DNA from: Lentzea albidocapillata
GTDB lineage: Bacteria > Actinomycetota > Actinomycetes > Mycobacteriales > Pseudonocardiaceae
DNA length: 64,000 nt
Assembly: GCF_000719115.1 (NCBI RefSeq)
Contig: NZ_JOEA01000014.1
Span: 1-64,000, forward strand
Direction of reading: 5' to 3'
Part shown: piece after piece, positions 39,708-48,809 of the stretch
Layout: every line of letters starts with the position of its first letter
Position numbering within the stretch: the stretch's first letter is position 1
The notes under the pieces: model-generated
Told to the model about the DNA's origin: nothing
Databases searched by the model: none
The model's input: the letters and a program-made list of their open reading frames with translations, nothing else
Translations under genes and position numbers: made by a program

Positions 39708-40640
39708 TCACTCGACCGAACAGGACTGGCCGTTGAGCGTGAACGCGCCGGGAACGGAGTTCCCGCCCCGCACCGAACCGTTGAATCCGATCGACACCGA
39801 ACCGCCGGGCTGGATCTCCGGGTTGTAGTCGGCGTTCGCGGCGTTGACGGTCGCGCCGGACTGCCGTGCTTTCGCATTCCACATGTCGGTGACGTTCTGC
39901 CCGTTCGCGAAACTCCACCGCAGCGCCCAGCCGTGGACGGACGTGGAACCGGTGTTGCGCACGCTCACATTCGCCTGGAAGCCACCCGGCCACTGGCCGG
40001 AGATGCGATAAGCGACCGCGCACGCCCGTGCGGGCGGGCGTGGCACCGTCGTCGTGGGTGCCGGGCGGGGAGGCGCCGCGGTGGTGGGAGCCGGTCGCGG
40101 CGGCACTGTGGTCGTGCCCGGCGCCGGAAGATCCGTGGTGGCGGGAGGCAGGGGCGCGTCGAGACCGTCACAGGGCGGTCCCCACAGGCCCTTGTTCGCC
40201 CCGGCCGCCTCGGACTCCGCCGTGAGCAGCGCACCGCCGTCGACGCCTTCCGCCCGCAGCACGCCTTGCCGCACCGCGAGTAACGCGTAGTCGGTGCCGT
40301 CCTCCAGTGCCAGGTTCACGTCGCCGGAGACGACGGGACTGATGCGGACGGCGCTGGCCAGCAGCGTCGTCCTGGCGAACGACACCGCGCCCTCGGCCCA
40401 GCAGGCCGGAGGTTCCGCCAGCTGCGCGATGCGGGCCTTCGTGCCGTCCGCCAGCTCGACGGTCCGGCCGTCGATCACGTCGCGCACGAAGTGCAGCACG
40501 CCCTGGTACCGCGCCTCCTCGTTGACGAGGGAGGGCGGTTTCCAGGGCGTGCTGGTGGAAGGCGCCGGCGACGGCGGCCCTGCCGTGCAGGCTCCGGTGA
40601 GCAGGACCAGAACCACGAGCCAGTGCTTGCGCGCCACCAC
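39708..40640 (-). CDS. Lipoprotein with degenerate SNase-like domain fused to CBM2
   Basis: The 310-residue protein starts at GTG 40640. The N-terminus is a lipobox signal ('VLVLLTGACTAG', Cys about 19). Residues about 45-165 follow the staphylococcal-nuclease (SNase/TNase) pattern: 'VRDVIDGRTVELADGTKARIAQLAEPP' matches the usual 'V.DGDTV.L.DG..VRL.GI.APE', and the end '...AGANKGLWGPPC' matches '...A....GLW'. Key nuclease residues appear partly lost (DGRT for DGDT, AEPP for APE), so catalysis is doubtful. A Pro/Thr linker (about 170-205) leads to CBM2 (about 208-310). I know of no described protein with this combination; it may anchor cells to cellulose or bind DNA/RNA at the fibre. Confidence 0.7.
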   Translation of the reverse strand: MVARKHWLVVLVLLTGACTAGPPSPAPSTSTPWKPPSLVNEEARYQGVLHFVRDVIDGRTVELADGTKARIAQLAEPPACWAEGAVSFARTTLLASAVRISPVVSGDVNLALEDGTDYALLAVRQGVLRAEGVDGGALLTAESEAAGANKGLWGPPCDGLDAPLPPATTDLPAPGTTTVPPRPAPTTAAPPRPAPTTTVPRPPARACAVAYRISGQWPGGFQANVSVRNTGSTSVHGWALRWSFANGQNVTDMWNAKARQSGATVNAANADYNPEIQPGGSVSIGFNGSVRGGNSVPGAFTLNGQSCSVE

Positions 40641-40714
40641 TACCCCAATTGTCGTTGAACCCTCAACAACCCTAGAGGGTCGCGGGCCCGGTTCAATCGA
40701 CCGTTCGGAGTGGA

Positions 40715-42691
40715 CTACCTGCGCGGAACGGCGGTCATCGACCAACGCTGGTTGGCACCGGATGTCGCTTGGTACAAACCAATTCTGGCACCGTCCTCAC
40801 GCGACTCACCGGCCACGTCGAGCAGACTTCCGTTCTCCTGGTTGACGAAAGTCCACGTACCGTCCCCGGTCGACGACAGCACCCATCTCGCGGCCGGCCC
40901 GTCGGAGGAGCTCAGCACGACGTTCCCGCCACCCGCCGCGATCCTCTGGCCGGTGGCGGTGTTGACGATGGAGAACTGGGCGCGGTTGTCGTAGCCGCCG
41001 GTCCGCCGTTCCACGCGCCACACCTGGTTCGCCGCGGCCGGATCGGTGGTGCGCTGGACGAGCGAGGTACCCGACGGCGCAAGCGACTTGCCGCTCTGCA
41101 CCCCGGTGAGCCGGTACTCGCCGCCCAGAGCCGCCGCGCGGTTCACCCCGCTCACCCCGGTCACCTCGAACGTGGTGACCGACTTCGCCGGCACGGAGAG
41201 CGTCGCCTTGCGGTCCTTCACCCGCACAGCGGCGCCCTTCATCAACGCGCCGTGCTGGTCCGTCACCACCGGACGTACCGAAGCGTTATGCCGCACCGAC
41301 GCGAACGCCGACAGGTCCAGCGTCACGGACTGCGCCTGATCGGACTTGTTCAAGTGCACCACGGACTTCAGCTCGGTGTTGCGCACCGCCGCCACGTCGG
41401 TCGTGGTGTTGACCTTCACGAGGCGGTCGCCGGGCTTGACGAAGTGGGTGAAGTTGCGCAGCGCGTGGAACTTCGTGTTGACGCGCGCCGGGCACGTCGC
41501 GAGCGTGTCCTGCGCCCCGCAGTCGAACGGGATCTGGATCACGCCCCAGTTCATGCCGTCCGGTGACTCGGCACCGGGCGTCATGTTGTTGTAGTCCTCG
41601 ATCGCCTGCCACAGCAGCCACGCACGCGGTTCCAGCTCGCGCAGGTCGTCGATCACGCGCTCGGCGATGCCCAGCCCCGGCTCCATGCTGGTGAAGCTCT
41701 GCCCCGAACCCCAGTGCCCGTCGACCTCGCTCATCCACAACGGCTTGTGCGAGCCCTTGGCGATGTCACGGGCGGACGTGCGGCGTGCCGTGCCGTACGT
41801 GTGCACGTTCAGCTGGCTGACCTGCGCGCGCACCGAGGCGGGATAGGCCGCCCAGTCGTCGGCGAAGATGCCGGGGTTGGTCTCGTCCGGCGCGGACACC
41901 GTGGCCTTCAACCTGTTGGCGCGCAACGCCTGCGCCATCGCGGGCACCACCTTCGCCTGCAGGGCGGGCCCGATGTGAGCGCCTTCCTGCCGCCCGCCCG
42001 TCGGGTTGCCGTCCGGGCCGAGCGTCGTGCGCCAGTAGGAGGTGTTGGGCTCGTTGAACGGGTCGACCGTGGCGAACTTGATGCCGTGGGCCCGTTCCAG
42101 TTCGGCGGTGGCCTGGGCGAGGTAGGCGGCGAAGTCGCCGATCCGATCCTCCCGCAACTGATCCGCGTTCGGGTCGAAGCCTCCGGAGACGTACCCGCTG
42201 ACGGTCTGGAACCACGGCGGCGAGTTGCTGAACGACTCCCAGCGGGTCACGTCCTGCTTGATCCGGTCGACCCACCACCGCTGCCGCGGATCCGCGTCGG
42301 CGTCGAAGAAACGCGGATCGCCCGGCTTCCACCAGTCGGTGTCCGTGCGGGTGGTACCGGCGGGCGCCTTCCACCAGCCGGGCACCGCGGCACCCGCGCG
42401 CAGGTACTCCGGCACGTCCGGGGCATTGCCGCCGCCGACGTTGTACCGCGCGATGTTGAGGTTGAGACCGTCCTCGCCGAACAGGAGTTCCGCCAGCTGG
42501 TTGCGGATCTCGTCCGGGTAACCACCCGTGGCGTTGGCGAACCACACCAGGCTCGTGCCCCAGCCCTGGAACGGCTCCTGCTGATAGGTCGGATCCGGTC
42601 TCACCGTGACGGAACCGACGGCGGCCGTGGCAGGCACCGCAGTGGAGAGCGTGAGCGCCGAAGCGGCGAGCAGAGCGACAATTCTGGTCAT
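40715..42691 (-). CDS. Secreted GH30 (endo-beta-1,6-galactanase-like) with C-terminal ricin-type module
   Basis: The 658-residue protein starts at ATG 42691 after CGGAGAA. Signal peptide 1-23. The catalytic barrel begins 'EPFQGWGTSLVWFANATGGYP' and contains 'LNIARYNVGGGNAPD', the acid/base Glu in 'VDPFNEPNTSYWR' and the nucleophile Glu in 'PLWMSEVDGHWGSG', the layout of GH30 subfamily 5 galactanases. A small beta domain follows (about 420-505) and then a ricin-like trefoil (about 510-655, 'GANQRW'). It probably cuts beta-1,6-galactan side chains of arabinogalactan. A TGTTCACGCTAACA operator precedes it. Confidence 0.85.
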   Translation of the reverse strand: MTRIVALLAASALTLSTAVPATAAVGSVTVRPDPTYQQEPFQGWGTSLVWFANATGGYPDEIRNQLAELLFGEDGLNLNIARYNVGGGNAPDVPEYLRAGAAVPGWWKAPAGTTRTDTDWWKPGDPRFFDADADPRQRWWVDRIKQDVTRWESFSNSPPWFQTVSGYVSGGFDPNADQLREDRIGDFAAYLAQATAELERAHGIKFATVDPFNEPNTSYWRTTLGPDGNPTGGRQEGAHIGPALQAKVVPAMAQALRANRLKATVSAPDETNPGIFADDWAAYPASVRAQVSQLNVHTYGTARRTSARDIAKGSHKPLWMSEVDGHWGSGQSFTSMEPGLGIAERVIDDLRELEPRAWLLWQAIEDYNNMTPGAESPDGMNWGVIQIPFDCGAQDTLATCPARVNTKFHALRNFTHFVKPGDRLVKVNTTTDVAAVRNTELKSVVHLNKSDQAQSVTLDLSAFASVRHNASVRPVVTDQHGALMKGAAVRVKDRKATLSVPAKSVTTFEVTGVSGVNRAAALGGEYRLTGVQSGKSLAPSGTSLVQRTTDPAAANQVWRVERRTGGYDNRAQFSIVNTATGQRIAAGGGNVVLSSSDGPAARWVLSSTGDGTWTFVNQENGSLLDVAGESREDGARIGLYQATSGANQRWSMTAVPRR

Positions 42692-42711
42692 CGGTTCTCC
42701 GTTGAACGCGC

Positions 42712-42729
42712 GATGTTCACGCTAACATC
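42712..42729 (-). promoter_or_regulatory. LacI-type operator before GH30
   Basis: GATGTTCACGCTAACATC is a near-perfect 18-base palindrome, 21 bases upstream of the start. It belongs to the TGTTA-type class also found before araB and araR. Confidence 0.7.
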
Positions 42730-42754
42730 TATCGATGACCCGCTGGCACGTCAA

Positions 42755-42792
42755 GGTCCTGCCGGACGGAGGCGCAGCCGCCCGGCAGGACC
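42755..42792 (-). terminator. Terminator of the duplicated-domain protein gene
   Basis: GGTCCTGCCGG (42755-42765) and CCGGCAGGACC (42782-42792) form an 11-base stem, 56 bases after that gene's stop. Confidence 0.65.
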
Positions 42793-42848
42793 CGCGGGAA
42801 CGCTCGCCCCCGAGGAGACGGGCCCGCACGCTCGAACCCCGAGGAGAG

Positions 42849-43616
42849 TTACTTGAGCGAGCAGGTGGCGAAGCGCTCCAGCCCTTGAGGCCGCGCCCCC
42901 ACGCGGCCGATGGAGATCGCGATCCGGTCCAGCGCCGCGGTCCGCTTGCTCGCCAGCGGGCCCAGGATCGCGTTCTGCACGAAGTTCGGCCCTCCCTGAC
43001 CGGCCGACGTGCGCAGCCGCTCGTTGGCCTCCAGCAACTGCTTGCCGAGGTTGGCGAGTTCGCGGTCGACCTCGGCGCGCGCGGCTGCGGGGACGTTCTG
43101 CACCACCGGAAGCGGGCATTCGATCACCCGCCCGGCCGCCGAACCGGTGCCGGCGTTCGTGCTCGTGGACGCCGGTCGCGTCGTCGTCGGTGGTGCGGAC
43201 ACGGCGGGCGCCTGGCCAAGCCCGCAGGTCGCGAACCTTTCCAGCCCCTCTGGCTTGTCCGCGACCCGGCCGATGGCGGTCTCGATGCGGTTCAGCGCCG
43301 CGACCCGCTTGCTCGCCAGGGGGCCGAGAATCGCGTTCTGCACGAAGTTCGGCCCGCCTTCACCGGCCGACGTGCGCAGCCGGTTGTTCGCCTCCGCTAT
43401 CTGCTTGTCGAGGTTGGCCAGCTCTCGCTGGACCTCGGCCTGCGCCGCGTCCGGCACCGCCGGGACGACCGGCTGCGGGCACGCGACCGAGCCGGTGGCG
43501 GTCTCCCCGCCGGCGAAGGCGACGGCCGCGGTCACCGCGGTGAGCGTCGCGGCGACGGCGACTCCGGCCACGAGCACCCGCTTGCCTCGCTGGGGTCGTG
43601 CATGCGCTCTCGACAT
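42849..43616 (-). CDS. Secreted protein made of two near-identical unknown domains
   Basis: The 255-residue protein starts at ATG 43616. A signal peptide (1-36) is followed by two tandem copies of about 87 residues (about 45-132 and 167-254). Each runs from 'CP.PVV..VP.AA.AEV.RELANL' to 'GPNFVQNAILGPLASKR' and 'GLERFATC', with a first and last cysteine that could pair. A Ser/Thr/Pro linker joins them. The copies share most residues, so the duplication is fairly recent. I do not recognise the domain; helices and the fixed Cys pair suggest a small disulfide-closed helical bundle. Function unknown. Confidence 0.75.
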   Translation of the reverse strand: MSRAHARPQRGKRVLVAGVAVAATLTAVTAAVAFAGGETATGSVACPQPVVPAVPDAAQAEVQRELANLDKQIAEANNRLRTSAGEGGPNFVQNAILGPLASKRVAALNRIETAIGRVADKPEGLERFATCGLGQAPAVSAPPTTTRPASTSTNAGTGSAAGRVIECPLPVVQNVPAAARAEVDRELANLGKQLLEANERLRTSAGQGGPNFVQNAILGPLASKRTAALDRIAISIGRVGARPQGLERFATCSLK

Positions 43617-43694
43617 ATTCGAACCTCACGACTAGGGGACGGTTTGTGCCGGCACAACGGGATACGGACCGGGAAAGCAAAAAGTTCAACTACT

Positions 43695-43708
43695 TGTGAG
43701 CGTTCACA
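43695..43708 (+). promoter_or_regulatory. LacI-type operator before alpha/beta hydrolase
   Basis: TGTGAGCGTTCACA (12 of 14 symmetric) lies 63 bases before the start. The same GTGAGCGTTCAC core recurs at 53889-53900 before the arabinose importer, which links this hydrolase to the arabinose regulon. Confidence 0.65.
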
Positions 43709-43770
43709 GCAAATGGCATGCTCACGACTCATTCCGCAGTCCCGCACCTGCGAAGAACCGGGGAACAGCC

Positions 43771-44598
43771 ATGCCATCGGCAGACAGAGTCGTCCACGAG
43801 CAGATCCCGTTGCGCGTCCACGGCGTGAACCTCAAGGTCGCGTCGGTGCGTCGCGGGGGCGTCGACGCCCCCGTCGTCTTCCTGCACGGGTTCGGCACGA
43901 GCAAGGAGGACTACCTCGACGTCCTGCAGCGGCACGAGTTCGCCGGGCGCCCGTTCCTCGCCTACGACACACCCGGTGCGGGCGCCACGGAGTGCGCCGA
44001 CCTGGGTGAGGTGGACCTGCCGTTCCTGGCGGAGACCGCGCGGGCGATGCTCGACCGCGCGGGCATCGGCCGGTTCCACGTCGTCGGGCACTCGACGGGA
44101 GCGCTCACGGCGCTTCTCCTGGCGCACAAGGAACCGGGCCGGGTGCTGAGCTTCGTCAACATCAAGGGTGTGCTGGCACCCGAGGACTGCGTGCTGAGCA
44201 GACAGGCGCTGAACCACCGCGATCCCGGTGACTTCCTCTTCAAGCTCGCGGAACGCAGCCGGGAGACGCCCTGCTACGGCGGCGGCCTGTACGCGGCGAA
44301 CCTGCCGGGCAAGGTCCAGCGCGGCGCCGTGTCCACGCTCTTCCGGTCGATGGTCGAGCTCGCCGACCACGGGAACCTGCTGCAGAAGTTCCTGTCACTG
44401 CCCTGTCCGAAGATGTACCTCTACGGCGAGCAGTGCGCCGGTCTGTCCTACCTTCCGATCCTCGACGCGAACGGGGTGGAGCTGGCGGAGATCCCCCACA
44501 GCGGGCATCTCCCCCTGTACTCCAACCCCGTCGCGACGTGGCGGCAGATTGCCGAGTTCCACGCTCGTCAGCTGATTCCCAGTGCCAGGCGGTGGTAG
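43771..44598 (+). CDS. Cytoplasmic alpha/beta-hydrolase
   Basis: The 275-residue protein starts at ATG 43771 without a signal peptide. '[16 protein letters not shown]' (oxyanion), nucleophile Ser in '[18 protein letters not shown]' and His in '[12 protein letters not shown]' define the fold. The substrate cannot be read from sequence; an intracellular esterase or lactonase acting on imported oligosaccharides is possible. It converges with araA and overlaps its 3' end by 31 bases, so the two messages would form antisense pairs. The upstream operator suggests sugar control. Confidence 0.8.
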   Translation: MPSADRVVHEQIPLRVHGVNLKVASVRRGGVDAPVVFLHGFGTSKEDYLDVLQRHEFAGRPFLAYDTPGAGATECADLGEVDLPFLAETARAMLDRAGIGRFHVVGHSTGALTALLLAHKEPGRVLSFVNIKGVLAPEDCVLSRQALNHRDPGDFLFKLAERSRETPCYGGGLYAANLPGKVQRGAVSTLFRSMVELADHGNLLQKFLSLPCPKMYLYGEQCAGLSYLPILDANGVELAEIPHSGHLPLYSNPVATWRQIAEFHARQLIPSARRW

Positions 44599-46070
44599 GC
44601 GGAGTTCCAGCGCAGCCGGTCGGTGAACGAGGCCGGCGTCGTCGCGGAGTCGATCAGCACGAGCTCCGTGGCGGCCATCTGCGCGAAGTCGCGCAGCACC
44701 TCGGCTCCGACGGCCTGCGTCATCACCGTGTGGTGCGGGCCGCCCGCGGTGAGCCAGCACTCCGCGGACGTCGAGAGCGACGGCGCCGGCTTCCAGACGG
44801 CCCGTGCGACCGGCAGCTTCGGCAGCGGCTCGTCGGGCTCGACCACCGTGACCTCGTTGGCCACCAGGCGGAACCGGTCGCCCATGTCGGCCAGACCGAC
44901 CACCACGGCGGGTCCGGGCTGGGCGTCGAACACCAGCCGCACCGGGTCCTCGCGGTCGCCGATACCCAGCGGGTGGATCTCGCAGGACGGCTGCGCCGCG
45001 GCGATCGTCGGGCAGACCTCCAGCATGTGCGCGCCGAGGATCTTCGGCTCGCCCGGCCCGAAGTGGTAGGTGTAGTCCTCCATGAACGACGTGCCGCGGC
45101 CGGTGCCGGTGCCCATGGCCTTCACGGCCGCGAGCAGCGCCGAGGTCTTCCAGTCGCCCTCGCCGCCGAAGCCGTAGCCGTCCGCCATCAGCCGCTGCAC
45201 GGCGAGACCGGGTAGCTGCCGCAACCCGCCGAGGTCCTGGAAGTTCGTGGTGAACGCCCCGAACCCGCCGTCGTCCAAAAAGGACCGCAGTCCGATCTCG
45301 ATGCGGGCCGCGTACCGCAGCGAGTCGTGCCGCTCTCCCCCGCGCGCCAGTTCCGCCGAAAGCCGGTAGGTCTCGGCGTAGTCGGTAACCAGCAGGTCGA
45401 TGCTCGCGTCGGGTACGGCGTCGACCACGGCGACGAGGTCGTTGACGCCGTAGGTGTTGACCGAGACGCCGAACCGCAGCTCCGCCTCGACCTTGTCGCC
45501 CTCGGTCACGGCGACGTCGCGCATGTTGTCGCCGAACCGCGCCAGCTTCAGGCCTCGCAGGTGCGCGCGACCGGCCGCGGCACGGGCCCAGCCGTCGATC
45601 CGCTCGGCCACCACGGGATCACTCGCGTGCCCGGCGACCGTCTTGCGCGCCACCCCGATCCGGGTCTGCACGTAGGCGAACTCGCGGTCGCCGTGCGCGG
45701 CCTGGTTGAGGTTCATGAAGTCCATGTCGATGGTGGACCACGGCAGCGCCTCGTTGAGCTGCGTGTGCAGGTGCAGCAACGGTTTGCGCAGCAGGTCCAG
45801 CCCGGTGATCCACATCTTCGCGGGCGAGAACGTGTGCATCCACGCGATCACGCCGACACACGACGGGTCGTTGTTCGCCTCCTGCATGATCGCGCGAATG
45901 GCGCCGGAGTCGGTCAGCACCGGCTTCCACACGATCTCCGCGCTGATCCGGCCGGACTCGGTGAGCATCCGCTGGATCTGCTGGGACTGGGCCGCGACCT
46001 GGTCGAGCGTCTCGGGGCCGTAGAGGTGCTGGCTGCCGGTGAGGAACCAGATCTGGGGCTTGTCCGGCAT
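44568..46070 (-). CDS. araA: L-arabinose isomerase
   Basis: The 500-residue protein starts at ATG 46070 after AAGGAGAG. Family blocks: '[20 protein letters not shown]', '[12 protein letters not shown]', '[14 protein letters not shown]', '[16 protein letters not shown]' and the metal ligands Glu in '[11 protein letters not shown]' and His in '[11 protein letters not shown]'. It converts L-arabinose to L-ribulose in the cytoplasm. It is the third gene of araB-araD-araA, 17 bases after araD. Length is normal. Confidence 0.97.
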   Translation of the reverse strand: MPDKPQIWFLTGSQHLYGPETLDQVAAQSQQIQRMLTESGRISAEIVWKPVLTDSGAIRAIMQEANNDPSCVGVIAWMHTFSPAKMWITGLDLLRKPLLHLHTQLNEALPWSTIDMDFMNLNQAAHGDREFAYVQTRIGVARKTVAGHASDPVVAERIDGWARAAAGRAHLRGLKLARFGDNMRDVAVTEGDKVEAELRFGVSVNTYGVNDLVAVVDAVPDASIDLLVTDYAETYRLSAELARGGERHDSLRYAARIEIGLRSFLDDGGFGAFTTNFQDLGGLRQLPGLAVQRLMADGYGFGGEGDWKTSALLAAVKAMGTGTGRGTSFMEDYTYHFGPGEPKILGAHMLEVCPTIAAAQPSCEIHPLGIGDREDPVRLVFDAQPGPAVVVGLADMGDRFRLVANEVTVVEPDEPLPKLPVARAVWKPAPSLSTSAECWLTAGGPHHTVMTQAVGAEVLRDFAQMAATELVLIDSATTPASFTDRLRWNSAYHRLALGIS

Positions 46071-46087
46071 GTGCTCTCCTTCTGGGC

Positions 46088-46741
46088 TCACTGGCCGTAA
46101 ACGTTCTGGTAGCGCTCGTAGAGCCGGTCGACGTGCTCTTGCTCGATCACGTCCGGCTTGCCGAGCTGGAGTGCGAAGTGGACGGTGCGGGCGACGTCTT
46201 CCACCAGCACCGCGGCTTTCACGGCGGCGCGGGCGGTCGCGCCGACGGTGAACGGGCCGTGGTTGCGCATCAGCACGGCAGGAGACCTGCTGGCACTGAG
46301 GGTTTCCACGATCCCCTTGCCGATCGAGTCGTCGCCGATCAACGCGAACGGCCCGACCGGGATGGCTCCGCCGAACTCGTCCGCGATCATGGTGAGCACG
46401 CACGGGATGGGCTCACCGCGCGCCGCCCACGCTGTCGCGTAAGGAGAATGCGTATGCACGACACCGCCGACGTGGGGCATGTGCCGGTACACGTACGCGT
46501 GGGCCGCGGTGTCGGAGGACGGCGCGAGCTCACCCTCGACGAGGGTGCCGTGCAGGTCCGTCACGACCATCGCGTGCGGTCCCAGCTCGTCGTAGGACAC
46601 CCCGGACGGCTTGATCACCATCAGCTCGTGGCCGGGCACCCGTGCCGACACGTTGCCCGCCGTCCAGCTCACCAGTTCGTAGCGGGTCAGCTCGCGGTGG
46701 AGTTCGGCGACCGTGCGGCGAAGTTCTGCCGTTGCGGACAT
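46088..46741 (-). CDS. araD: L-ribulose-5-phosphate 4-epimerase
   Basis: The 217-residue protein starts at ATG 46741, one base overlapping the araB stop (TGATG). Zinc ligands are the histidines in '[12 protein letters not shown]' and '[12 protein letters not shown]', and '[13 protein letters not shown]' and '[11 protein letters not shown]' are the aldolase-II fold phosphate-binding blocks. It converts L-ribulose 5-phosphate to D-xylulose 5-phosphate, the exit to the pentose phosphate pathway. Confidence 0.96.
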   Translation of the reverse strand: MSATAELRRTVAELHRELTRYELVSWTAGNVSARVPGHELMVIKPSGVSYDELGPHAMVVTDLHGTLVEGELAPSSDTAAHAYVYRHMPHVGGVVHTHSPYATAWAARGEPIPCVLTMIADEFGGAIPVGPFALIGDDSIGKGIVETLSASRSPAVLMRNHGPFTVGATARAAVKAAVLVEDVARTVHFALQLGKPDVIEQEHVDRLYERYQNVYGQ

Positions 46742-48414
46742 CAGCTCTTCCCCTCCAGGGCGGCGCGGCGGTACTCACGCAGCCGGTGCATGACATCGTT
46801 GGCACCCCGGCCGAAGTAGTCGTGCAGCTCCAGGTAGTCGTGGAAGAGCCGTTCGTACGCCTCGACGTTCTCCTGAACGGGCATGAAGACGTTGCGCCGC
46901 ACCGATCCCATCGAGTCCGACGCCTCGCGGATGTCCTGGTACGCGCCCGCCGCCACCGCGGCGTGCATCGCGGAGCCGAGCGCCGGGCCCTGCTCCGAGC
47001 CGATCACCGACAGCGGCAGGTTCACGACGTCGGCGTAGATCTGCATCATCAGCGTGTTCTTGACGAGCCCGCCGGCGATGACGAACTCGGTCACCGGCAC
47101 GCCCGCGTCGGTGAAGGTGTCGATGATCATCCGCGTGCCGAACGCCGTGGCCTCCAGCAACGCGCGGTAGACGTCCTCGGCCTTCGTGGCGAGCGTCTGA
47201 CCGACGACCACACCGGACAGTTCGTGGTCGACCAGCACGGACCTGTTGCCGCTGTGCCAGTCGAGCGCGACGAGCCCGTGCTCGCCGACCTGCTGGTCAG
47301 CCGCCAACTCGGAGAGCAGGTCGTGCACCGTGATGCCGCGCTCGCTCGCCTGCTCGTGGTAGGCGGGCGGCACCTGGTTGCGCAGGAACCACGCGAAGAT
47401 GTCGCCGACACCGCTCTGCCCGGCCTCGTACCCCCACAACCCCGGCACGATGCCGCCGTCGACGACGCCGCACATGCCCGGCACCTCGCGCAGCACGTCT
47501 CCGCTCATCACGTGGCACGTGGAGGTGCCCATGATCGCGACCATCTGGCCGGGCCCGACGGCCTGCGCGGCGGGCGCCGTGACGTGGGCGTCGACGTTGC
47601 CGACCGACACCGCGATGCCCTGGGACAGCCCGGTCCACTCCGCGGCCTGCGCGGTCAGTGCGCCGGCCCGGTCGCCGAGCGCGGACAGCGGGTGGTCGAG
47701 CTTGTCCGCGACGAAGGTCGCGAAGTCGGGGTTGAGCTCGGCGAGGAAGTCGTCGCTCGGATACCGGCCGTCCTGGTGGATGCCCTTGTAGCCGGCGGTA
47801 CAGGCGTTGCGCGTGTAGGTGCCGGTGAGCTGCCAGACGATCCAGTCGGCGGCCTCGACCCAGTGCGACATCGCCGCGTAGACCTCGGGTGCCTCCTCCA
47901 GCACCTGCAGCCCCTTGGCGAACTCCCACTCCGAGGAGATCAGGCCGCCGTAGCGCGCGAGCCACGGCTCCTTGCGCCGACGGGCGAGTTCGTTGATCCG
48001 GTCCGCCTGCGGCTGGGCGGCATGGTGGCGCCAGAGCTTGATGTAGGCGTGCGGGTTCTCCGCGAACTCCGGCAGGTCGCACAGCGGTGTGCCGTCCGCG
48101 GTGACCGGCACCATCGTGCAGGCGGTGAAGTCGGTCCCGATGCCGATCACCTGGTCCGCGGAGATCCCGGCCGCCTCGACCGCCTGCGGGACGGCGGTGC
48201 GCAGGACGTCGAGGTAGTCGGCCGGGACCTGCAGCGCCCACTCCGGCGGCAGCGGCCGGCCGGTAGCGGGCAGCACCTGGTCCACCACTCCGTGGCGGTA
48301 CTCGTGCACAGCGGTGCCGAGCTCCGCGCCGTCGCGGACGCGCACGACCACGGCGCGGCCGGACAGCGTGCCGAAGTCGACACCCACCACGCACGCGTCG
48401 CGGTCGATCGTCAT
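46741..48414 (-). CDS. araB: L-ribulokinase
   Basis: The 557-residue protein starts at ATG 48414; longer frames upstream run through a repeat region and an operator, so I reject them. FGGY kinase blocks: 'VVGVDFGTLSGRAVV', 'IGTDFTACTMVPV', 'TGTYTRNACTAGYKG' and 'EFVIAGGLVKNTLMMQI'. It phosphorylates L-ribulose with ATP. First gene of araB-araD-araA. Operator TGTTATCGCTAACA lies 18-31 bases upstream, so binding of the AraR-like protein would block transcription. Confidence 0.95.
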   Translation of the reverse strand: MTIDRDACVVGVDFGTLSGRAVVVRVRDGAELGTAVHEYRHGVVDQVLPATGRPLPPEWALQVPADYLDVLRTAVPQAVEAAGISADQVIGIGTDFTACTMVPVTADGTPLCDLPEFAENPHAYIKLWRHHAAQPQADRINELARRRKEPWLARYGGLISSEWEFAKGLQVLEEAPEVYAAMSHWVEAADWIVWQLTGTYTRNACTAGYKGIHQDGRYPSDDFLAELNPDFATFVADKLDHPLSALGDRAGALTAQAAEWTGLSQGIAVSVGNVDAHVTAPAAQAVGPGQMVAIMGTSTCHVMSGDVLREVPGMCGVVDGGIVPGLWGYEAGQSGVGDIFAWFLRNQVPPAYHEQASERGITVHDLLSELAADQQVGEHGLVALDWHSGNRSVLVDHELSGVVVGQTLATKAEDVYRALLEATAFGTRMIIDTFTDAGVPVTEFVIAGGLVKNTLMMQIYADVVNLPLSVIGSEQGPALGSAMHAAVAAGAYQDIREASDSMGSVRRNVFMPVQENVEAYERLFHDYLELHDYFGRGANDVMHRLREYRRAALEGKS

Positions 48415-48431
48415 GTCAGTCACGACCTGAG

Positions 48432-48445
48432 TGTTATCGCTAACA
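48432..48445 (-). promoter_or_regulatory. AraR-type operator before araB
   Basis: TGTTATCGCTAACA is the exact reverse complement of the site before araR (49857-49870). An identical pair before the regulator and its target is strong evidence for one regulator. Confidence 0.85.
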
Positions 48446-48626
48446 ATCAGGGAGTCAAGATGTGCCCGATACATCGTGATTTCCCTGTGAGTGAGGGAAA
48501 TGGGTGCGACGTGAGCGCACGACAAACCGGTCCACGCCGAAGTCGCGCCACGAGACCCCGACAAGGACCACGCTCCGGGGAGTGCCCTGCTCCAGCCGCG
48601 CGTCCCAGCCCCCGCTGTTCGCGGCT

Positions 48627-48781
48627 CACGCGGGAGCCTTCGCACTCTCCTGGGGTACGAAAGTTCCCCGCGTGCACTCCGCGACGGCGGGACAGGACGA
48701 ACCAACGGAGCCGCGCCTGCCGCGAAGCGAGTACGCGGGGAGCCTTCGTACTCTCCTACGGCACGGAAGGGCCCCGCGTGC
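48627..48781. repeat. Two diverged copies of a 49-50-base palindromic repeat
   Basis: Copy 1 is 48627-48675 and copy 2 is 48732-48781. They share about 80 percent of bases, and both start ACGCGGG and end CCCCGCGTGC, so each can fold into a hairpin (in copy 2 CGCGGGG...CCCCGCG with GCCTTCGT/ACGGAAGG inside). In copy 2 an alternative stem, GAGTACG (48729-48735) with CGTACTC (48747-48753), competes with the main one. They could be terminators of araR or members of an interspersed repeat family. Confidence 0.6.
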
Positions 48782-48809
48782 GGCAAGCAGCGGCGCGGTT
48801 CGGTGTGGG

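Larger units (their letters stand above)
48415..48809. promoter_or_regulatory. 395-base region between araR and araB: operator plus palindromic repeats
   Basis: No real gene is visible. The araB operator is at 48432-48445. Positions 48627-48781 contain two related hairpin-forming repeats (separate entry). The frames open here on the minus strand arise from these repeats. Confidence 0.7.

Noticed and set aside
40641..40714. ACCCTAGAGGGT near-palindrome before the CBM2 lipoprotein gene as an operator
   Set aside because: Short, single and in a region of low complexity; not enough support for a site call.
48447..48677. Short minus-strand ORFs in the araR-araB gap
   Set aside because: They are created by the palindromic repeats and lack a ribosome site; kept as repeats rather than genes.
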